Positions 19,020-64,000 of a stretch of DNA of 64,000 nucleotides are shown here, piece after piece. The notes below the pieces were generated by a model. The model was given only the letters and a program-made list of their open reading frames with translations, had not been told where the DNA came from and did no database searches. The DNA is from Ephydatia muelleri (lineage: Eukaryota > Porifera > Demospongiae > Spongillida > Spongillidae), in the NCBI GenBank assembly GCA_013339895.1, contig JABACO010000016.1, forward strand, positions 3,739,767 through 3,803,766, given 5' to 3'. The first letter of the stretch is position 1; each line of letters begins with the position of its first letter. Made by a program: the position numbers and the translations under genes.

Positions 19020-21060
19020 CTTCCCAAGATGGCTCTTGCCATTCATATTATTTATTAATCATTTCACATGTACAACACACACAACATGACACCTAAATTA
19101 AACAGTTAACTTGGACCAACTCTCCTAGACAGGATGGCTCTAGCTACTCACCTCACTTGAGAAAGATTGAACCAACCATCAATCTCCAAAATGATCTTTG
19201 ACTTTGGGCAGCTCTGGCTGATTGAAAGGCCAGTCACGAGAAGATGTTTTGGGCCTCTGTACTTCAATTGCCATATGTTTCAACAGCAAGGGGAATACAG
19301 ACACACCCCAACTCCTGACACTTTGGACAGTTGGAACAGAGCTTCCGACACTCGGCTGTGTAAGCTGCAACTCCTGCTGACTTACAAGCAGTGGCCAGAG
19401 TAAGGGCACAAGTAACTGTTACATCAGAGGCCAAAGGTTTTGCCCTTTCCCACCCATCAACAAGCACATCTGCTGGACAAGAGTTGCTGTTGACCTCGGC
19501 CAGCCTCAACACGTACAGCCAAGTGAGCACGACGACAGAACTCTGTAAAAATGTTTTGCAGGTCATTGTGTTTGATAACCACATCGCCACCATGTCTGCA
19601 TGACACTGGGGTTGTCCAAAAGGATCCAAAGTGGTGCCTGGGCAGAATGGGGCGCACTGATCCTATTGAGGAGTTCATACCCAGCCACCACTTCACTGCA
19701 GCTTGGAACTCAGCTGGGTCAAGATGCAAGCCTAACCTTACAGAAGGGATGACTGAAAGCCACGATCTAGCATGAGGAGCAGAAGCAGAAAGAAGCCTTG
19801 CCTTATTGGCAGGTGAGGAGGTCATCAACATTGACTGAAAGAGATAGCCATCCAACAATGCATGCTAGAGAGAGGAGAGGATAACGTGGACTTGACTGGG
19901 ATGGCATCAGAAGGGAACACAAGAACATTGAACTTTAAAATGGGCACTCAATAAATCATGACTGCTAGCACTGCCAAAGCCAGAGAGGAGAAGTATATGA
20001 GTGATGCCAAAGCTGAGGCTAAATTGTACTTGTTGCCAGTGATAATCCAAAATGTCAAATGCTATTCAAGTCGAGAAGCAACTCCTCATCAAAGAACCGC
20101 AGAGAATCACAGGAAAGGCTAAGAGGAGTGGTTCTTGCTAGATGAACTAGCTTACAGTAGCTGCCAAATGAAGATCAACTGCAGCCACCTCTACTACGGC
20201 AGAGAGCAGGACCTTAGCGTTGGAAGATTTCTCAGCTATGAAGTGGGAGCAATGCAGATTGTCACCTATTGGTACCCAGGGATGCTTAAGTTAGGTAACT
20301 TCACCGCTGGTGTGAACAAATTGTTGCCCTGTGGCCTGAAGACCTCGCGTTTAGAAAAATTAATGAAAAGTCCCATATGAGGTCCCAGTTCTTTAAAAAG
20401 ATGCAATGCCCGTAAGACTGCAGACCGTTTACCTGCAAGCAAGCCATCAACGAGGTACCAGGCCTGAAGAAGGTGTAAACACTCCTCATGGTGGCCACCA
20501 GTTTCTGAAAGACTAGGGAAAACAGCATGGGTCCAAGGGGATCGATAATGCTGAACGCCTAACAGTGAATTTAGATGACTCATAGGATGCCACAATTCAG
20601 GGTGAGAATCATAACACCAAGCCACCCAGGAAAGGGTTTCTGGAAAAGAACTGAGCACTCATCAAGATCTGCTTGCCTTAAAACCAGGTTGAAAGCATTT
20701 GCCATGTCCACCTTAAATATGACGAAGTCATCCTCCATCTCTTCAATACAATTTCTTATACTATGAACGATCTTCTCAGCTCCTGCCCTGCACGCCACTT
20801 CAAACTGCAAGGGCTGAAAAAAGCTGCATATCTTCTCCTTGAATGGGAAATGAAAACACAAGGAGAGGAAGTTAATTGTGTTTTAAGCACTTCAAAATAT
20901 ATGTTAAGAGTGGCAAAGATGCACTTTCCAGCCAGCCTTCTCGATGATTCTGGGGGAGAACCCTCCCTATTCTTATTCAAAGCCACTAGTCTGTCACCAG
21001 CCATGAATATGGACAGCCTTACCTGACACCAAGAGGTTCACCACATCCCTAAGAGCGGGA
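19020..21060 (-). mobile_element. Non-LTR retrotransposon remnant, copy 3 (longest)
   Basis: Minus-strand order from 21050: a basic N-terminal RT region (ESSRRLAGKCIFATLN); FEVACRAGAEKIVHSIR; VIFKVDMANAFNLV (RT motif A, catalytic Asp present, about 20690-20730); LSWVAWCY; a shifted palm motif reading WYLVDG where YLDDG is expected (about 20445-20465, first catalytic Asp lost); LHLFKELGPHMGLFINF; the linker; and the C-terminal Cys/His and DVTVT region (about 19400-19640). Multiple frameshifts. This copy cannot be active. All three copies share one strand and family. Confidence 0.75.
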
Positions 21061-21620
21061 GTTGGAAGTGGATAATGCATCCAAGAGATATGAATATGGA
21101 GGACTGATGGCCCAGGATGTAGTGCTTGTGCATATGGGATGGGATATTTATGACCACTTCAAATGTGCAGGATAATATAGCTTGTATTTAACGAGGCTAG
21201 TACTTAATTATTTACGGTATAATTCTTATGGTACGATCTAATGTGCAGACACACAAACAACAGTGACAACCATGATTTGTGTACCACAGCTTCAATCATA
21301 TTGATTAGTTAAGTTAAAACAATCAGAGGTAATGCGGATAAATCTCACACACAACAAAAATAAAGAGTATATAAACAGTGAAATATGTACATGCAGGCTG
21401 CATATTAATTGTAATACAGAGTTGAATTTATGTGCACTTCAATTTAATGCAGTTTGAGTAGCATAATACTAAATGGCCCATAATCTACATTATTATGGTT
21501 TGGCTATGAGATATCCGGCAACATAACTTGTGATAACAGCCACATAGGCATGTAAAGGCATGTTGTGGGTGCATGTATTTTGTTTTCATGTAAGGTCCAA
21601 TATAACAGAGTCCATTGAGT
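21061..21620. other. No recognised feature
   Basis: AT-rich sequence with no open frame of note and no repeat partner that I could see in the window. Confidence 0.6.
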
Positions 21621-21635
21621 GTTCACCGCAGCTAC

Positions 21636-21791
21636 AGAACTGCTGGCTGCGTGAAGCACTCATGACCACACCCAGCTGGACACCTGTCTCTGTCTTGTGC
21701 CAATCCCTGATGTGCTTCAGATGTCCTCCATACCCGCACACTTGGCACCATACAAAAAGTCCTTTCACTGTTCCATTGCTGCAATACAAAT
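21636..21791 (-). pseudogene. WDR24-like (GATOR2) C-terminal exon fragment, frameshifted
   Basis: After a good acceptor (CAATTTGTATTGCAG) the minus strand reads NGTVKGLFVWCQVC, GGHLKHIRDW, and, one base out of frame, DRDRCPAGCGHECF, then a stop. GLxVWCQxCxxGGHLxHIxxW followed by CPAGCGHxC is the zinc-binding C-terminus of GATOR2 WD proteins, most like WDR24. These act in amino-acid signalling to mTORC1 at the lysosome. I see no upstream exon with the rest of the zinc domain or any WD repeats. A single-base shift splits the motif. Most likely a stray exon copy; a sequencing indel in a real last exon is the alternative. Confidence 0.5.
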
Positions 21792-22519
21792 TGACAGCCG
21801 AGTAAATTTTCACTTTGACACACTGTCCGATAATTCTGTACAGTTTTAAATAAGGTGTGAAGTTACACATCAGAATACCATAACATCTAACTTTGGTAGC
21901 TGCATAAATTCGAATATTCCAAATGGCAACATAATCTGAGTGTGAATAGTTACAGCAGAGGTGGATTGAATTGATATAATACGCAATGCATAATGTGTGT
22001 ACACTACATGTATACACATAGTACAGTGCACATTATTATCAATTGTACCTAATATGAAGTCATTAAGTGTGTGGCCCAACACAGTAGTATTGCCCTCTCT
22101 CCATCCTTTGTGCACAGAGCTCTAAAACTACATTCAAAGATTTACTGAGTGCAAAACAAGTTCACTGGGTTCAGGCTAGAGGTTTACTGACAAGGTTATT
22201 CAATAATGTTAATTGCTTGTCAAAGTCTGGTCCAAATATGTTCAATTGGCACAGGATATTACGGTACTAGAAATGCACATGTTCAAGTTCTGTACTGAAA
22301 ACATTGTAGCAACAAGAGACACTACCCATCCCTCTGCTCCTCCTTAACCATAGCTATTATATTGCATTACACCTCTAAAATTCTTCATCATCAAGCCTAT
22401 ATGCCTGGGGGAATGAGCCGCATAATAGCTTCAAATGTTCATTAGAAAGAGACAGATATTAAGCTTAGTTGATGTCTTAGCCATATACCTTGTGAGTATG
22501 TGCCTTACGCTGGTCAAGC

Positions 22520-22990
22520 ATATGATGCATGCACTGAATGTTTCTTGTAAAGTGCTACATCAGCAAGGTTCACAACACATTGTTCGGCACATCTCCTGTA
22601 AGTTCTCATAACAACATGATTTGACTCTTTACTTTCTGCATGATACATCCTCACATGCCTGACAATTTTATTTAGCTTCAGAAAAAAAAACAGAGTAACA
22701 TCATATCCCTGAAGACACTTGCAACAGTCTTGTATGAGGGAGTTGGTGTGCAATGCTTAGACAATTACTTCTACCAGGTGAGCTACAACATTTGTTAGTT
22801 CCATTGCCAAACAAGTTCCGATCTTTGCTCTAATACTTAAAGTAGCACAGCTTATATGTATATGTATACACAGCCATGGTTGTGTAGCCAGATTTAGCAA
22901 TATGCATGCATTCACTATCCACACATCCACTGAACATATATACATGCACACGGGTACCATGCAGCTTATATAAACCTATTGGTATACAAA
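22520..22990 (+). repeat. Interspersed repeat R2, copy 3
   Basis: Direct repeat of 6880-7335 and inverted repeat of 1190-1700, followed at 23145 by (AC)n. Noncoding. Confidence 0.75.
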
Positions 22991-23135
22991 TCATCTATTC
23001 CAATCATTCAGAAGCCATATTCAATATGTAACAATACTAGCGTGTTGCTACCATACCATACCAATCAAATCATATGGACAAGATGCTATTATCTAAAACT
23101 CTTGATTTTTAGATTGAAACTGACATAAACTATCA

Positions 23136-23144
<9 letters not shown>

Positions 23145-23191
<47 letters not shown>
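23145..23191 (+). repeat. (AC)n microsatellite
   Basis: More than 20 AC units, at the 3' end of repeat R2 copy 3. Confidence 0.95.
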
Positions 23192-23192
<1 letters not shown>

Positions 23193-23684
23193 CTACCGTA
23201 ATCAATGAATTTTGCACAGATGTAGCCATAGATCTATCCTGTCAAAGCTGTTTGTATTAACAGCTAATGAATTATGCGTCACAATAAGCGGACTAGACCC
23301 CCGCTCAGCAAAACTTCTATATATTTTTCTAAGAAAATAACTTCTCTCTTTTATAGTTACTCACAGAACGGTAAGTGATACGGGGTCATTCCTGGTTGAA
23401 AAAAAAAAAAGGCATCGATCATGTAAGCCCGTGCGGATACATGTGGACATACGTCGAAATTCGTCTTAATTAGCGGGAGCACTCTAAGGGCATAAACGTC
23501 AACACCATAGTGCATGACATGGGCACGCGAGTATATGTGCGTCATCTTCTGAAGATATAAAAAAAACATTGCCCATGCACTGTCCATTGACAGCAGTAGG
23601 TAGATTTTTTTTCCCCCTTCGAACGTCGTTCTTCTGCTGGAACCCGATCAGAATTCATATGCCAAACACTTCACCTTCAAGCGT

Positions 23685-24075
23685 TTTTTTTTGGTGGTAG
23701 GAGAGGGTCAGGCTTAGTATACCACATTTTGCTTACCCCAGCTCTGTTGTGTTTCGGTGGTAGGAGGGGCTTAGCATTTGTTCTGGATCCTTTTGCTTAC
23801 CCCAGCTCTGTTGTGTTTTGGTGGTAGGAGGGACTTAGAATGTTCTGGATTGGTGATATGAGGGGATTAGCATATTCTGGAAAAAAAGAAAGATACCTTA
23901 CCCCATGCAAATTTGTATTAGTGGTAGGAGGGGCTTAGCATGTTCTGGATCCTTTTGCTTACCCCAGCTCTGTTGTGTTTTGGTGGTAGGAGGGGCTTAG
24001 CACGATTGATGGTAGGAGGGGATTAGCATGTTCTGGAAAAAAAGAATCATACCTTACCCCAACCTGAACCCAGGG
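23685..24075 (+). repeat. Tandem array, about 60-bp unit
   Basis: Repeated units of GGTGGTAGGAGGGGCTTAGC, GTTCTGGATCC and TTTTGCTTACCCCAGCTCTG, about four whole or partial copies with shorter TTCTGGAAAAAAAGAAT variants. The G-rich part is the unit also seen at 6500-6720. No regular unique spacers, so not CRISPR-like. Confidence 0.85.
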
Positions 24076-24195
24076 TAGGAAAAAAAGAATCATACCTTAC
24101 CCCAACCTGAGCCCAGGTACCCATGCTTCCAAGCCCAAAGCTGTACCAACTACACCATGTCGACTCCCCTCCCCCCTCCCCCAATATGCAAAGTG
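24060..24195 (-). mobile_element. tRNA-derived SINE, copy 3
   Basis: Minus strand: GGGGAGTCGACATGGTGTAG, GTTGGTACAGC (box A region), GGTACCTGGGCTCAGGTTGG (box B region, slightly altered) and GGGGTAAGGT. The distal part, which includes the box B region, is duplicated in tandem. It adjoins the 60-bp array as in the other two loci. Confidence 0.65.
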
Positions 24196-24524
24196 TCAAA
24201 CAATGTTAGCTCTTCTTAATAGCCAGGCAGTCATTTATGATACATGACATGTTTCTACAAGAATTTATTTGAAACAATAGTTTATCACCATGAGATGTTA
24301 GCTACTAAAAGATACTAGTGAAGTAAGTGAAAAATAAAAAGTCATAAAGCAAAGTAGTGGAAACAAGAAAGCAATGTGGGGGGTGGCTTTTAAGCTTTCT
24401 TTTGGCTTAGCTCTTGTTTGCAGCTTTGCATTTTGTTTTGTCGAATTGCTTGTGTCTATGAAGTTAATGCACTAATACAGTGTGTTACAATCTAAGCTCT
24501 TTCATTTGATATTAAATGACAAAA

Positions 24525-25933
24525 TTAATGGATCAGTGATTCACCGATGATAAAATATTTCATATCATAAGCCTCTCCTAAAAGGATGTGGGTCTCATTA
24601 TTCCGGCTCAGCAGGTGGCTGTGGGGGCTGTAGGGGTGCGGGGCTATAAGTGGAGGTGGGGGTACATGTTCCTCTTCTGCTGGCCCTGGCTTCCTAGTTT
24701 CCACGTATATGTATTGCTCATCCTGTAAATCAGCCATTGAATCCTGTGACTCTTTGTTAATCTCCTCCTCTCCTCTTGACTCCTGTTCTTCACTTGGTGT
24801 TGCCTTCTCCTCCTCCTCCTCCTCCTCACTTGACTCCTGTTCTCCATGAGGTGATGTCTGCAAAAAGGGTTTCAACCGATTGTAATGCACTTTTTCGCGG
24901 ATGCGCCAGGCGTCGGATATCGTAAGTCACTTCACCCTTTTTTCGTAATATTTCATACGGTCCTTGCATGCCATGGTCGATGAAATTTGGGAGACTTTCC
25001 TTCGTGTATTCTCCTTCTGATCGTATCCAGTCTTCTGACGCTGCATGCCTTTCTGTGCATTCTACTGATGCACCAGCTGGAACCTTTTCTTCAGATAGTC
25101 TACATATTCAACCCCTTCCTGTGGGACCTGCTCAATACTAACTGGTAGATTGAACATCAAATGCTCTGGCAGCACCACCTCCCTCCCAAACATCATCTCA
25201 AAAGGTGTTACCCCATTGGTCTCATGCATAGACGTACGGTAAGCAAACATCAATAATGGCAATTGCACATCCCAGTCACGTTCAGCATCAACAACTGCAA
25301 TGCTCAACTAATTTAACAGTGTTCTGTTAAATCGTTCAACTAACCCATCCGATTGGGGGTGATATGGAGACATGCGAGTTTTTCGAATTTGAAGAAGGTC
25401 ACATACGTTTTTAATGACCTTGCTTTCAAAGTTTCTACCTTGGTCTGAGTGCAATTGCTCAGGCACACCAAAACGACAAATAAATCCATTCACCAAACAT
25501 TTAGCTACAGTTATTGCCTCCATGTTAGGTATTGGGTAGGCTTCCGACCATTAGTAAAGTAATCAGCAATAACAAGAATATACTTGTTGCCTCTAGAGGT
25601 TTCAGGTAAGGGCCCCATAATATCCATCGCCACACATTGCAGCGGCCGCACTGCAGGGTCAAACTGCAGGGGTGCACGTAGTTTAGCAGGTGGAGGCTTC
25701 CTAGATGCACAGGATAGACAACCAGAACACCAAGCAGCTACATCTTTGCGCTGCCCTACCCGAGGGATACAATCATTTTCCATCCAGCTGGAGTCCTGTC
25801 TTTGTTCCTCAGCAAGTTTCACTCTCGCACGGCACATAAATAACTGTACACACAGATTGTTGCTAAAACAGTAATATGCTATTGACCAAATGGTGGTTTG
25901 ATGGTTCAGCATTATATGAAAGATAATACACAT
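24525..25933 (-). mobile_element. Ty3/Gypsy-type retrotransposon remnant (integrase to pol C-terminus)
   Basis: Minus-strand order: zinc-finger half WCSGCLSCASRK (about 25710-25745); integrase core with CVAMDIMGPLPET (first Asp); FGVPEQLHSDQGRNF (second Asp, about 25440); and SPYHPQSDGLVERFN (Glu, about 25335-25375). Next come DVQLPLLMFAYRTS and TPFEMMFGREV, a GPYEILRKKGEVTYDIR-type segment, and HYNRLKPF at about 24860. An acidic Glu-rich tail follows. The reading frame is broken by a one-base shift near 25555 and by a stop after NRTLLN at 25308. Reverse transcriptase, gag and LTRs are not seen. It abuts the 3' end of the ATR gene. Confidence 0.85.
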
Positions 25934-25999
25934 ATAGCCTGCCAGGTAGATAAATACAAAATGATGTGCCTGTTAGTTCAGTATTCACAGCGATCTACA

Positions 26000-64000
<38,001 letters not shown>

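Noticed and set aside
23685..24075. Regularly repeated 60-bp units as a CRISPR-like array
   Set aside because: Eukaryotic context, the units are contiguous or share their spacers, and there are no associated genes. It is an ordinary tandem repeat.
24525..24890. Glu-rich ORF as an independent acidic protein
   Set aside because: It begins with HYNRLKPF, the normal C-terminal pol sequence of Gypsy elements, and is in line with the upstream integrase. It is the tail of that polyprotein.

Overview
This is eukaryotic, almost certainly animal, nuclear DNA. Coding sequence is split into many short exons with GT...AG introns, there are tRNA-derived SINEs, (AC)n microsatellites, long fold-back elements, and remnants of LINE-like, Gypsy and DIRS-type retroelements. 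The retroelement mix and the intron-dense ATR gene made of very short exons suggest an early-branching metazoan, most likely a sponge. That is inference; the species cannot be fixed from the window.

Layout. About 1-15.4 kb is a mosaic of direct and inverted repeats. It holds four near-identical intact small genes (A 620-880 -, B 8593-8853 +, C 10687-10947 -, D 13406-13666 -), each with its own TATA box. Each encodes an 86-residue precursor: signal peptide, acidic pro-region with an RSVRD repeat, and a short Cys/His/Arg-rich C-terminal peptide with six cysteines. Genes B and C lie in opposite arms of a roughly 3 kb inverted duplication centred near 9,730. Decayed relatives of the pro-region lie head-to-head upstream of B, C and D. 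Several perfect or near-perfect hairpin elements are nested between C and D, and a stray piece of the ATR gene lies at 3330-3459.

15.5-21.1 kb holds three decayed, same-strand copies of one non-LTR retrotransposon family. 21.1-24.4 kb holds a short exon-like fragment resembling the C-terminus of a GATOR2 subunit (WDR24-like), repeats, a 60-bp tandem array and a SINE. 24.5-25.9 kb is a broken Gypsy integrase.

From 26,000 to beyond the right edge, on the minus strand, runs one large gene, the checkpoint kinase ATR. I could place 72 coding exons from part of the N-terminal HEAT solenoid to the FATC tail and stop codon; the first few hundred codons lie past 64,000. The exons join in frame with no internal stop, so the gene looks functional. 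Its introns carry a complete intronless cytosolic sulfotransferase on the opposite strand (44967-45860), MITEs, DIRS-type reverse transcriptase/RNase H and tyrosine recombinase remnants, a gag remnant, LINE pieces, and two large hairpin elements (54419-54670 and 57082-57882).

The genes do not form a pathway. ATR (DNA-damage signalling) and the sulfotransferase (small-molecule sulfation) are housekeeping or metabolic genes sharing a locus. The peptide family is an accessory, repeat-borne set of secreted products of unknown function.
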